A model generated the notes under the pieces. The model did no database searches. It was not told the DNA's origin and saw only the letters and a list, made by a program, of their open reading frames with translations. From positions 21,391 through 85,390 of the forward strand of contig JABVXV010000274.1 of assembly GCA_013365325.1 (NCBI GenBank): a DNA stretch of 64,000 bases. The letters are read 5' to 3'. The position numbers and the translations under genes are program-made. This stretch comes from Dipetalonema caudispina (taxonomy: Eukaryota; Nematoda; Chromadorea; Rhabditida; Onchocercidae). Shown here piece after piece: positions 13,237 to 27,100 of this stretch (positions within the stretch are counted from its first letter, which is position 1; each line of letters begins with the position of its first letter).

Positions 13237-14795
13237 TCATTCATGCACAGGATAAGTTTCTCTACTCATTCTCTTTCCTAACAGGATTGTAAAAAGATGG
13301 ACACTTCGCACCATTCTATAAATCATGCCCAACAATGAGGTCATCGATGTCGGTAATTTTTGCTCTTCATTAGTAGATCTTTGAAAAAGCATGCGTAATC
13401 CGTCAACACTATCTAGAACTAATCTTGCAGTAAAAACATCATTTGAAATAAAAAGTGGAAAAAAAAACGATACCCTTCCTTCTCCGAGTTCAATATTCTC
13501 TTCAACAACATAAGCCAACTGTGGAATTAGCCTATCTCTGGTATCGATTATCACCGAATAATTCGGCATTTCTGACCATTCCTGTAAGTGAAATGGTTCA
13601 TAAGCAAGAGAAAAAGTGTAAACTTCGAAATAAAACCAAAATATCAAAAATTACTCAACAAATGCAACCCAAAAATTTAGATATGGATTTGACAACTGCT
13701 ATGCAATATCGAAAGGCATTCAAACATACGTCCTAAAAATTTCAGGAAAACTAAAAAAATTTGTAAAAGTTAATCAGAGAATTGCTAGGCAAAAAGTGAA
13801 ATAATTTGATGTTTAGCAGTAAGCTGCAATTTCTCGGTCACATTTACTTACTTTTCGGCCTTTATGCGTTTTATCGAGCCAACTTTGCGGTGCAACCGCT
13901 TTTTCATCCCAACCAATGATAACACCTCTATATCCATGAATTTTATGCCGAACCACATCTCCAACACGATATTTAACGTAAGGCGGTCGTGGATCTCGCG
14001 GTTCAAGAGAACCTGAAAATAAAATTGATAGACTAGAATGAAGACTACATATTCAGTCCTGTAAAAATATTGCAAATCCAGCACAACTGTAGTGATAGAT
14101 AATCTTCCATGATTGCTTTGCACAACCAGTGAACTGATCCATAATTTTCTAACGTTAGTAACACGGTGTCTAAATCAATGAAATTCCATGGCAATCAACT
14201 GCAGTAAAATTACCTCCAAAATATTTAGTTTCTTTCTCGTCTTCTGATGTATCAATAACTTCATCCGTTTTCTCTTCTCTATGCAAAAATAACCGAGAGA
14301 AATGTGACAGTGAGTTTCTCAGTCTGAAAAAAAAAGAAGGTAAAGCAACTACGGAAATCAGAGGCATGTGTACAACGCATGTGTACACAATAATTCGGAA
14401 TAACTTGTGTTTCATGACAAATTGAATCATAAAGGTACTGTTCCGTTTTCCCCATTTAGGATAACTAAATTGGAAAGAAACTAAAACTGAAATAAAATTT
14501 CGACATTAAACAATTCGATTTAAGAGGAAAGTGGAGTATAAAAGAAAACTTAAATTAAATAGAGCGAATTCGAAATCGGAATTAAAGCATGCTATTTGCA
14601 GATTTAAAATTTACTAAATTAACAGGTGAAATTAACATATTGGAAAAATCAAACTAACTTATGCAAATGATATCTGACATCTGATGATGACGATGGTGAC
14701 AAAAGGAATTGCAAAGGTACAGCAACAAATATAACGAAAAAAATAATCACTGGCGTATATTCCACCATTGCCCAACTAACATGACCGTAATTCAT
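13237..14795 (-). CDS. Single-pass membrane protein with YccV/HspQ-like (hemimethylated DNA-binding type) domain
   Basis: Four exons, minus strand: 14795-14659, 14323-14214, 14012-13852, 13581-13237; about 250 residues. The ATG lies five bases after a TTTCAG, typical of a spliced-leader acceptor. Residues 15-33 form one hydrophobic helix (VIIFFVIFVAVPLQFLL), so the rest is probably held at a membrane. From about residue 94 the protein shows the YccV fold signature: YRVGDVVRHKIHGYRGVIIGWD, then a conserved Trp (QSWL), then PNYSVIIDTRDR and the YVVEENIEL strand. The domain is known from bacterial HspQ and animal FBXO21; no F-box was seen here. The 3' end is uncertain. Direct read-through gives 114 residues in exon 4, while a possible 50-nt intron (13473-13424) would end the protein soon after ENIELGEG. 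The molecular role is unknown. Confidence 0.8.
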
Positions 14796-16617
14796 AAGAA
14801 CTGAAAGTAAAAAACACTGAATTTTAAAAATTTATTCATTAAATTGAACTCTACAATGTCCATTTCAAAAGTTTTTGTCTTGAGCTGATCTGAAATTGAA
14901 AGAAAAGAAATTGCACAGCGGTAAATTGATGGTTGAAAAGGTCTTATTTGAAGCTTAGATTGTGCAATTTGAAAAACAAAGTGAAAACTTTAAATTCCTC
15001 ACTACTATGAACTATAACCAAAAGGATTTGTGATAACATTCGCGCAGTACTCATATAATAATTAACGCTCTAAGTTGTTTCTTAGTAATCAAAATTTCAG
15101 GTAATGAAATCAATATTTGCCATAAATCAACAATAAAACATGAATTTCACAAGAATGAACAAAAAAAAAAAAAAAGAAAACAAACCTGATAATGTTACGA
15201 ATAAATAAAAATATATTCACGCTCGAAATCCCATAAAACTGACCATTATAATATTCTTTGATAACTTCAAATCCTCTAAATATTATCCTTAAAATAGAAT
15301 TTAAAATTTTTGTTTAAATATTTTTTTGAATGTTCATAACGGCGATCTAAGACAATTCATACAAATGCAATGTTCCTATGGCAAATGAGAATTTTCAAAA
15401 TCAAATTTCAGATATTTTCTTGGTCTATTAGACTAATTGATCCCAACTTCACTGTTACACTTATCAATCTAAACAAAATTCACAATTGATAATTTTCTAC
15501 TCCGTCTAACTTAAAGCGTAAAACACGTTATTTTGTATAAAAATGATTAAAGAGCCGAGAAACTGATGACAATTAAAGGCGGAACCATAATAATGCAACG
15601 TCATCATTAAATGATTGCAATTGTACATATTTCAAATAAACATGAAAATATAGGAAAATAATATCAATAAAACAGTCACATCATAAATTCAAATATTCCA
15701 AATTGTAAACTTTTTAAAAATTTTTCAAGAATAAAAGTTTTTAAAAGAGAATTTCTTTTTTTAATTCAGTAATTTTTGAAAAGAACTGAAGAAATTGTAA
15801 ATAAACTCGAAATTTTTAAAATTTGAGCATTGTATTAGAATGAAAATGAAAGTACTAAAAATAAATATAGCTAAAAATGGACCATATATCGTATCTCAAA
15901 TTTATACCCCAGTAAAACTCCCATAAACCTCATATATTACTCGGTACAAATTATAAAGACCCCGCCGGATGTTATTGTTTGTTGAATGGTAAAATGCGAC
16001 CACGGACTTGAGTTATGATTAAATTTCTGTTAAAAATGATTTAGTTTTTTGAAATTGTTTAATAGGAAGTATGCTAATTAATGAGTTACGTAAGTTATTC
16101 TAACTACACACGTATGCATCTTTACGTATGTACACGCATATCTACCATCCATGAACTTGCATCCTTTAATAGAGACGTTAATAAAATTTGTTGATATATT
16201 CTCTCCATTTTTAAGAAATAAATAGCAAAAAAAAAAAAAAAATTTTTGAGGATGAATTAAAATCCAACTTAAATGGATAAAAGGACAAAGGTTAAGAGAG
16301 AAGAAATATCATGATCACGTGAGTAAATTGCTACAATCATGTGAGTTAAATAGGATGATAGCGTGATTACGTGAATGAAGTAACATGATCACGTGAATGT
16401 AAATATAGTATATGATGAAAAATTTGATAATAAGTGGAAAAGGGTGCATATATGAAGATATGATAAAAAATTGATAGGAATGATAAAAGTTTTATTATTA
16501 ATTGTTGACAATAGTTATTATTAATCGTCTTTTCCATGCTCTATGTTTTATGATTTCACTGTTAAGAGTTTTTCATATTTATGAAATTTCATCTTTTTTT
16601 TCTTTTTTATTTCAGTA
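14796..16617. promoter_or_regulatory. Shared intergenic region between divergent genes
   Basis: About 1.8 kb separates the YccV-type gene (minus) from the gene starting at 16618 (plus). It is AT-rich and has no credible open frame. Its only structured element is a set of spaced CACGTG-like sites at 16311-16398, close to the plus-strand gene, so regulatory elements for both genes are most likely here. Confidence 0.4.
16311..16398. promoter_or_regulatory. Cluster of E-box (TCACGTGA) elements
   Basis: Two exact TCACGTGA palindromes (16315-16322 and 16389-16396) flank two degenerate copies (an ATCATGTGAGT and a GATTACGTGAAT), all in the same orientation and spaced about 22-28 bp apart. TCACGTGA is the preferred site of MYC/USF/TFEB-type bHLH factors, including nematode HLH-30. 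The cluster ends about 220 bp upstream of the start codon at 16618, a plausible promoter position. Function is inferred from motif and position only. Confidence 0.4.
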
Positions 16618-18612
16618 ATGAAACGAATTATTTGTTTATTTTATCGACATTATACTTATCGCATACATTGGATCAAATGGAATGAAGAAAGATTGTTAAG
16701 AACTATTGCTGTATCATCGCCTACTTCGATAAATGTTGTAAAGTTGCGCTCAAATCATTGTAACAATTTGATTGTGCCATATTCAATTATCAAAGATAAA
16801 AGTTGGAAGAAGAAATTGGAATATGCTGCTGCTTGTTATCAAGCGGTAAGTTTGCTCACATAAATTATCTCTTATAATCTCTTTTCAAATCATGTAATTT
16901 TATAAGTTTAACCTTCATAATAATTAACACAAAACTTACAATCTTCGATAATTTTTCTATTCCCTTTCATGTATCTATTAATGTCATAATAGACCGTTAT
17001 TTCTGATTTATATAAATCTCACTTTGATGATAGCTTCTCTAATAATTACCTTATTGTAGGTCAACTTTTTTCAACAACTTAATCATGAAATTTTATATTT
17101 TGAATTATGGTTGTCATTATATTTCGGTTCCGATTGGTTTTGAGATTGTAACGTTGATGTCTTTTTTCTTATTTTATTTTAATTATTTTTTCAGAATACT
17201 GAAGATACGTTAAATGGCGTTGTTTCGCTTGCCCGAGAAGATTGTGAGAAGGGAACGAGTACGGCCAATCGTTTACTTTATTTAGCCATGGATATGGCTT
17301 TGAACCAGGTTAGTTCTGTGCTCATAAGCAAGTCTTGTTTACTTTTTTTTTCCTAACAGTTTTGGAAATTAATTTACATTTGGTGTCCGTTATCAAGTCA
17401 CGAAATCTGGAAACTTTTTATGAAATTCTATAATTACACGGGAAGCTCAGAATGTTTGGATTTTTCAGGGTCGTATCGATGTAGCTGAAGAGATGTGCAA
17501 ATTATTACCTCGACGTACCCATGTATTAGCTACCAGTTTGAAAATCCGTCTTTTTGTTCTTCAAAAGAGGTTTTCGGATGCACTGCATGAGGTGGAAAAG
17601 GTGCTCAATCACGATACTGCAAGCTTGGATGTGTCGACAAAAATTTCAAAGTCTGTAATGGACGAATTTTACAAAACACTTTCAAACTGTGACAGCGCAA
17701 TCGATGAGGTCAACTTTCTTTTTGTAAAAATTACGTTTGCTATCAAGTTGTAGTTGAAAGGCGAGAGATTCGTTAAAATTTCACCATGTTTTCTTTTAGG
17801 TTACAGCAGGTTTCAATAAAAAAATTAAAACCAGATGCTTTAAATCATAATGCATGTTTCAGTTCATATCATAATTAGATTATTACTTGCTTGTTTGTTT
17901 GCTTGCTCTGTGATTTTTATTATTTTAATTTGGTTTTTACTACGAAGTGTAGGACTCTTCTGATTTCTCTGATACCTTTTCATTATGTCTTTCTCTTCTC
18001 GTCCAGACTATTTTTTCCTTGTTGGAATTTTGGCTCGGATCGCTTAAAATAGCAATCATAGTTGATTTCGAAAGTGTTTATTCAACATTTCAGATAGGAC
18101 TTGATATGTAATGAAATTTCTGAATAATTTTCAAGGTCTTCGGAAGTTCCCTACTTCAACAGTTTCGTTTTCAATTTGATTAGAATCAAATAACCACATT
18201 CCAAGTCTAGAAAAACATTTAGATTATCTTGCAATTAGGCCATTTAATTATATAACTTTGGTGGAATTCAGTAATTTAATTTAAATAATACACATTATGA
18301 ATATGCTCGGCTTTATTAATTTACACAGCCTCATTCTTTCAAATGACGAGGTGATTAAATATTGACGTGTTCTTTCGTCTAATTCATATGAAATATATGA
18401 TATTTCAGGCAAAAAGATTGTTTGCGCTGCAGAGGTTACTCAGTAAATACAATAGGCGTACAACAAAAACACTACGTGAATTGCTACTCTCCGACATGTA
18501 TATTCCGTCTGGAAAAACAACCATGAAAAGCAATTTGAAAATTGATGATAACATATTGGACAAAATTGTTGAACAAGTTCCAGAGATGCTTACCAATGAT
18601 AAAGCAATTTAG
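16618..18612 (+). CDS. Unidentified alpha-helical (TPR/PPR-like) protein, possibly mitochondrial
   Basis: Four exons: 16618-16845, 17195-17308, 17469-17708, 18409-18612; all junctions are phase 0 and give 261 residues ending at TAG. The ATG follows TTTCAGTA, a likely trans-splice acceptor. The N-terminus is basic and aromatic (MKRIICLFYRHYTYRIHWIKW), consistent with a mitochondrial presequence. The middle has amphipathic helix pairs such as ANRLLYLAMDMALNQGRIDVAEEMCKLL (two adjacent motifs) and HVLATSLKIRLFVLQKRFSDAL, which look like tetratricopeptide or pentatricopeptide repeats. I do not recognise the family, and no catalytic motif is visible. The donor after exon 3 is the weak GAG/GTCAAC, so that junction is the least certain, although both sides are in phase. 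It is divergent from the YccV-type gene. Confidence 0.68.
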
Positions 18613-21600
18613 AGCTTTTTTTATAACGCATTGTGTGGTTACATTTCAGATCCGTTTAAAGAGATAACTCGGTTAAGATTTACAAAAGTAGCGTTTTCAG
18701 GATCTAGCCGGTTGGATAGCTATAATATAAGATAAATATGTTGAAATTGAATTTTGCTTTATTTCGCTTTAGTTTCCAGTAAGACTTAGCGAGCCCACTG
18801 TTACTGGATCGGAAAAACGCTGTTATTCTCAGACGGTTTTGAATTTGTCGGATCACTATATAGCTATATGCCAGTGACGTTTTATGACCACGTTGATCAG
18901 AATGGTTGGTGATTCAATATATCCAAAGTTGGGATAACTAATAAAGTAGACACTGTCTTCATGATTTCACTGAATCTCCTATGACATAACTTGAACAATG
19001 GTCTAGCATTATTATTTTTTATCATCGGTGAGATTTCGTAGTTAAATGTTGTAGGAGTAAATTGAGAAAAAAAAAATTTTTTTTTGATATGTCGTAAAAT
19101 CTCAACCACGCTGCTTGCTGTATGGGACATACTTCCGGTTCGGTAATTCGCGACTAAAGGTGAGACAGTTGAACTTAATCGGTAATTCCATCAGATAATT
19201 AGGTCATAATTTGATCGATTAATACTACTGGCACCGAAAAGTACCGTGGAATGAACTGTTGTTGTGAGATGTTGAAAAATCAGATTATACATCTTTTGAC
19301 AAAGGGGCAAAAGGAATGGATTGAAGAGAAAGAAAAAGGAACTCTTGGTGATGTGTAACCTATAATCGTTGTAAGATTTTAAGGTTCTATCATCATGTGA
19401 ATGGACGGCCGAATTTTTGATGTGCGTAAGGGGTTGACCCTGCCGTGAGTTGCACGAAGTCCAATCAAGTGGAATAAAAAGTAATTAGAAAAGATTGTGA
19501 ACCGGCATAATATAATCCAATATGGAAATCCACAAGCTTTCTGGGGTAGGGGATTGAAATGAGGCGGGTATAACAAAATGGATAGATTTAAATACCGTTT
19601 TAATAAGTAAGAAAGAAAGGGAAAATGAGAGGAACAGAGGACATCTGGTAATAGGACCTGTTTGATATCCAGGACTTTTAATCAGTAATGATTAAGAGAG
19701 AACTGCTGGTGCTGCTGCTAAAAGCGATAAAAACATTTTTACCTAAAACTACTTATTATCGGATAGACAAGATGGGATGTGCCATCTGCCTTTTTAAGTT
19801 ATATCTCGCAATATTTTGCATTCCCCTCACTCTTCATTATTCTTTTCTGGTGAAGTTTTCATTAAAAATAATAATTCATTAATACCTGTGTATACCTAAT
19901 TAAATTTTAATAATACCAAATTTGCTTAGTTACACTGTAAATAATTAATATATAGAACATAAAAAAAAAAAATTTCAAATGATACAAAACAGTGAAATTT
20001 TAGAAAAATGAAAATTGAATGACATAAATTTATGTATGTGTCGATATTTATGATAAGAGATATTAATTAACATTAGAAACATCTAAAATTGATATGATAA
20101 TTTGGAGACAATATAAAATACCTTCAAATAACTTAAATAAAAAAGAAAAGATGAAGGAAAAAAAAAAAAAAAAAAAACTTATCTTTTGTGACTATTAATG
20201 TAAACATTATATTCCAACAAATATATTCAATCTAATAGCATCATCTCATTTACTATCCATTTAAGAACTTTCTATTCAACAGGTGAGAGATTCATTATAT
20301 TTACCTAAGGTATACACTCTGAAACAGACATACATACATATATCTATCTATTCCATCTTGTCATTTACTTTATCCTAAGGTGTTATCTATCCAAGAATTG
20401 CTAAAATACATTTACATCCTTTCTGATGCTAAATGAATAAATTGTACGACCGTATTCCATTTAGTCAATCTTAGTTTTCATGAATAACAATATGATTTGA
20501 AGATGTAAACAATGCTGTTAATATAGATTACCCGGTAGAGATTTATCCGGAATAGTATCCATGTATTTTATATATATATATATATAAAACAGTAATTAAA
20601 ATTATAGATTAGAGAAGTTTTTTTTTTTAGCCTTCAATAATTTTTAATGCTATAAAGACATTTATTTTTCTTTTGGAGTATGAAAATTCAAAATTAAATA
20701 TTTGATATTCAAATTTGAATGAAATATATTGTTTAAGCTGAAACATTTAAAGTTAAATATATGCATATCCCATGAATTTTTTTAGTATTGTTTCAATTTA
20801 AAAGAAAAAAAATTTGAACTTTTCTAGAAAAAATTGATTGAAAAATGAAAAAAGCATTATAGAATAAATCAACAAATAAAGCCTACATTATTTTCAACCT
20901 ATTTATTTTCCATCTTCACGATCGTTTCATTAATCATATTACCGGAAATTCCGGATATTTGTATGTCATTACAATATAATAAAGAGGACAATTTTCTGGA
21001 AACTAATTTTTATAATTTATATTTTATAATAAAATGGCATTGCTGATAAAATTTATGAAAATTTCTGGAGAAAAAGTAATAATGTTGTTTGCTATACCTG
21101 TTATTGATTATGATACGGTAAATTATGCATTCATTACTGATCTCAAATATCAAGTAACTATTTATGAAATTCTGCTGCATCTTTGTGATGCAGAGTAAAT
21201 TTTAGCACAGAAATATACATTTTTATTATTCATATTTGCGTTTAAAAAAAATTCGTTTTTTGTTTTTTTAAAAAATATTAGAATTGAGAGTTATCAATAG
21301 ATCGACGAAGTGTTGTTTAATTGAAGTACGAGAAGAAAAAGTTTTCAGATTTCAATGAACAAAGAACGATCCTATTAAAGACTAAAAATTTCATCAAATT
21401 TCATGTAAATTTCATTGAAAATAGATAATATACGGTAGAAGTATTATGGACGAACGTGGTAATAAAATCTACCGTACTATTATTATTATTAATATTATAC
21501 TAACTAATATTATTGTTATCATTATTACTATTATTATGATTATGACTTTATAATTGATAAAATAATTAAGTGGTCCATTCTGATATGATAAGAGATGGAA

Positions 21601-22227
21601 AGGATTTGTAGAGTAAGGCATGGTAAAGAGATTTTTATTATGATAGCTTCAAGAAAATCATGAAAAATTGTCATATAATGAAAATTTCAGAAGTTTCTCT
21701 ACTTTTTTTTTTTCTTGCTTACATTGCCGAAATAAGCAAAAAAGTAGGAAAAAAATAGGATAGCCTATAATCTGTACCGGAAAAATCATTACCTCTAATA
21801 TACTGTAATAAATGTATTTGTATTTGAATTAGAAGGGAAAAGCAATTTAATCGATTATTTTACGGTTAAATTCATTCATTTATTGTATTTATCCTTATCG
21901 TTTGTAATTCATTTTTGAGGAATTAAGATTGATAACGTATCATTTTTCCACTCTTTCTTTCTTCTTTTCACTTCTGTGAGAATTATCCATTTCATTGATA
22001 CAATTCAATTTATTCCCGATCACTGCCACTTCTTTTCTCTTGATACTACTCCTTTCATTATTTATGCAATTATTATGTTATCATCGTAATTAATAACTGC
22101 TATTAGCATATTACTGTAATATCGAATAATCATTATTAGTATTACATTTATCACATTACTATCAATAAATGAAATCTATAATTTCTGCTACTGCATAGGA
22201 ATATAGCTATAATTGCTGTTACAATGA

Positions 22228-22415
<188 letters not shown>

Positions 22416-23740
22416 AAAAATAGTAGTAATTAATGTCTTTCAACCAGCTCCCTTTTTCCTCCTTCTCATGCTATCCATCATTATTATCATCCTTATCAAC
22501 ATCATCATCATTATCACTATCATCATCATCGATAATATTTTATGTGTGACAGATTTGATAATATTGCCATTAGAAGGGGTGAATCTTTGCGCGATAATCG
22601 TCGCCGATCAGTTTTCCTGTTATATGAAGCGTGAATCTCAATTAGGTATGAAGACTGTCAAACCTTCCTCATCACATCAACATATTTAATGCATTAATGT
22701 TTATCACCATTTCCATGAGAATTTGCATACCAATGAATTAAAATAAGTATTTATTGCTAGAAATGATGGAATATGATTAAGTTGACAAAACAGAGCAATA
22801 ATAATAAAGATATTAATAGTAGTAATAATAATAATAATAATATCAATAATGATGATAATGATAATAATAACAATGTAATAATTATCTTACACATATAGTA
22901 ATATGAATATTCCTATAATTATCATTGAAATTTTAATGAATAATAAATGCATAAGAGATTTTCACGAAATACGAACATTATCACTGATTCATTGGTTCAT
23001 TATTAATATTACTTCTTTATTGATTATTATTGTATTATGATTAGTAATATAAATAAATATAACAAATGAAAGTAGAATAGAATTTTGCTTCATTTGTTTA
23101 CTTTTTTTTTTTTTTGTTAAAATTTTTTATAAAATATATTAAATTGAGTGAATGTTATATCACTTGTCCCACTTTTTTGCCAATTTTACGTCGTCAGTCT
23201 CTTTTTGTGCGTAAATTACGTGTAACATCATTCAAAAACGATAAATACACGTAACATTTATTGTATGATGGAATACGTTTACTTTTAGGATATGCCATCG
23301 ATACTTTATCGTAAATAACCGATATTATCCAGAGAAAGAAAGGAAAAAAGGAGAAAAACAAAAAGATGAAGAGATAAAGCATAAACAAATATATGACTAC
23401 AAAAATTAGCAAATTTTAAATTTCAAAGATTAGGAAAAAATTTTTTGCAAAGAAAAAAAAATTCTTTCAGATTTTGAAAATTGTCTTTTCAAACACCGAT
23501 TATCTGCAATCTGTTATGGAATTTGTGCTACCGTAAACCTACTACTAGAAAGACTAATATTTTTCCGAATTTTTTCGGATTAAAATTTTTTGTAAGAATA
23601 TGAATTTTTTCCTTCATTTCCCTGTCTCTCTTACATTCCCTCATTCTTTTTCTAATATTTTAAATACATTAAATTTACATACATACGAAATATTCCCAGT
23701 TGAAGTGTCGTTGATGAAACAGAATGTTTGCTAAGTTTAG

Positions 23741-23857
23741 GTATGTATGTGTGTGTGTGTGTGTGTGTCTGTGTCTGTGTGTTTGTCTGCTTATGTTTGT
23801 GTCTGTCTTTGTGTATGTGTATGTGTGTGTGTATGTGTGTGTGTGTGTGTATGTGGT
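23741..23857. repeat. (TG)n/(TATG)n microsatellite
   Basis: An interrupted GT array with TATG, TCTG and TTTG variants. It is purine-pyrimidine alternating and could adopt Z-DNA. A second TG array of similar composition lies near 61.6 kb. Confidence 0.9.
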
Positions 23858-24148
23858 GTACGAAAGGGCGGGTATAGATGTTGGAAATAACCAATGAATT
23901 TATTGAAATGAATGGAGTATGGGTGGAGAAATGGGTGGTGATTCAGTTAAGGTTAGGATGACGGTAGTTTGAAGAAGAATTAATTTGTTAAAGGAGAGAG
24001 AGATACTTTTATGCTCTAATCGAATTTTAAAAAAGAAAAAAAAAAAAAAGGAATTTTTTTTTTCTCTCCTTTAATTTTCGAATGTTATTATCATCAATTC
24101 ATTCAATCAATTTCATCATTATCATTTCGATGATACTTTGAAATTATT

Positions 24149-27100
24149 ATGTCACTTCCTTATTCGCCATATTATTATACGGCTACTACCGTTTCACCAA
24201 CAACGACACATTTTCGTACGTGTTTGGCACAAATGCCAACATCATCAAGGTAATTTTAGACTAAATTAATTATGATAATTAATTATTACTATTAAAATTA
24301 GTATAGCAATACAATTCTCTATACAATTACAGTTAAAGAGTATATTAATCACGATTTTTTTTTTTGGTCAATATTATTATAGTAATACATATCTTTACCC
24401 TTATTCATTTAAATTATGCTAATCATGATATGTAATCATTATTATTATATAGATGTGTTAATATAATTTATTTGGTAGAAAAAAAATAACATTTCCACTT
24501 TTATTTCAATATTTATTGAATCTAATAGAAATGGAAGGAGTGAATTTTCTTTTAAGAAATTAAGTAATTTAATGTCAAATGAAAAAAATGAATTAGATTT
24601 TTGCTGCGAAAAAAAAAAGACTTTTGCTGATAAATTTAATTGTAATAAAATTGTTTGCGCAAAAAAAGAGAAAAAAATTGGTTAAAAAATTTTTGAAAAC
24701 AGTAAATTATTTTCTATTTTCCTTATTAATTCTTCTATGAATCTTCCTATCGTGCATCATTTTGATATCATCACATTTTCTGGTTCTAATTTTTTTCATT
24801 TTTTGAAAAAAAAAAAAACTTTCATTTCGAAAACATCCAAAAAATTTTAAAGAGACCGTTTAATATCTGCCAGTTAGTGGATTTTTAATCTTTTTTTTCT
24901 CGTAGTTGATGTAACTCGTTTTTGTTTTTGTTTTTTTTTTTGTTTTTCTTCGAAAAATATTCAGATTTCCCAAATTTGAATACAAATCTTCTTCAAAATT
25001 TAACAGGGAAAAAGTGATTAATATGATATTTATTCAGTTTTTTAGCTTCTAGACCGGATCATTTTCAGGAAAATAAGGTCATTGGCTTATTAGCAGTTTA
25101 AAGAAAACACTTTCTGGAAATGCACTGTTTTTTTCACTCAGCATCTTTCTAAAATTTTTTCCTTTACACAAATAAAGAAAACAATAAAAAGTTATCGAGA
25201 AATTATCAATGGGTAATGTAACAATGTAAGGTATGAGAAGATATTATTATATCAAAAGAGCAGGTATACGGTAGAATTATTAATTTATATTAATAGAAAT
25301 CGATATTGCATCGATTATCGGCGATCTAATGAACAAAAAAAGAAAAGAAATTAACGGGAAGTTTTTGTTCGTTTTTTCTTTTTCCGGATGACATACGCTT
25401 TTGCAATTTGAAAATCGTTATTATAGCTTTCAAATTTAATAAAATGAAATTTTGATAAAGAAAAAACTTGACAAACAATATATTCATGAAGTAAATTTTC
25501 GGTATGTAGAATTTCACCGAACATCAAAGATACACTTCATTTATTGCTGTTACTTTAAAAAATTTTAATTTTATAATCAAATTTAAATGATTTTGAATAT
25601 TTACCATTTTTGTACGGATCTTCAAATAATGAAGTTTGATGTTAATTTCATTTCGAATGTTATAATTGATCTGTTAATGATTAAATTTTACAATCTTCGC
25701 ATAATGATCACTTTGTTAAAATTTCAACTTAGTCAAAAGTTAACAAATTAGTATATGCGCTTTAAATTTTCCTCAATACTTTAGTTAGGATTTGATATTA
25801 AATTTAATACATAAAATATGAATTACTCAATTATTTAATAAATTTCGACCATAAAATAGACATTTTTGAATTAATTTCTTATTTTTAGTTCGACAGTATC
25901 AAACTTTTCCATTGAAAGCATTTTATCCAGACGGGTATCAGTACCTCCAATACCACCTTTACCGTTACCAAATGATTTTGCCGTTGCTGCTGCCGCTGCT
26001 GCAACCGTTTCATGGCCTAGCATACCAACACACTTCTCATATCCTTGTAAGTTTCGATTTTATATTATCAATTCCAGTCTTCTTAATTATTAAATATTAA
26101 AATACCATTAAGTATCATCTCGTTACAATATGTTCATTTTCTTTCATCCTTTGCTTGATAATTATAATTGATAAGTATGAGTTTACAAATGATAAACAAA
26201 ATGTCAAGCTTTTTCTATTAAAAATGCAAAATTAAATGAAAAGAAATTGACAAGAGCAATTAGTGGATCAAATTTTAAATTAAAAATTATTATGGACCTA
26301 TTGTCTTTCATTAATACTCAGTAATTAATTATCGATATACATCAACACTTTCAGCACCTGACATTTCTGATACTAGCATATGCTAACAACACCTACCTAT
26401 AATTATTCACTAAACGATTATGACACGTCAATTTACATTACTAACGTTAAATGAAATCATTTTGCTCCAATCATTAATTAAATTAAATCTCAGTAATACT
26501 ATCATAAATAAATAATTAAAGCATAAAATAAGGAAATTAAAACTTTTAAAAAAAATTGGAAGCTTTTTAGAAGTTTGAAATTGAACATTTTAGATCCCGG
26601 TTTTCCGTATATCAATAATGGTTTTATCACGTCATTTCATCCATTTCATTACGGTGGTAAACGAAAACGACGTCATCGAACAATTTTTAGTGAAGAACAA
26701 TTGCAAATTTTAGAAAATGCATTTCAAGGAACCCATTATCCGGATGTAATGTTACGCGAAAAACTTGCCGTACAGTGTGACCTCAAAGAAGAACGGGTAG
26801 AGGTAAAAGAAATTTTAGTTGGAAAGTTTTTGCAAACATTTTTTATTGTCTTTTTTAAAATATTTTTTTAACATATCATATAATCAAAATATTAATATGA
26901 ATTTCAAAACTTCCATCATAATTTTTTGTCTACAATTTTGCAGTTTTTTTTTTTACAAAAATAATTTTTGAAAATTGTTTGCTTCATTCTTTTTATATTT
27001 ATCATATACATTTTTGTGCAACTTTCTTTTATAACCAAAACTTTTTCGATGACTGATTCTTGCAAATGTTTAATTATCCCTGATATTACAATTTTAAATT

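Noticed and set aside
13455..13736. 93-codon plus-strand frame
   Set aside because: Antisense shadow of the last exon of the YccV-type gene.
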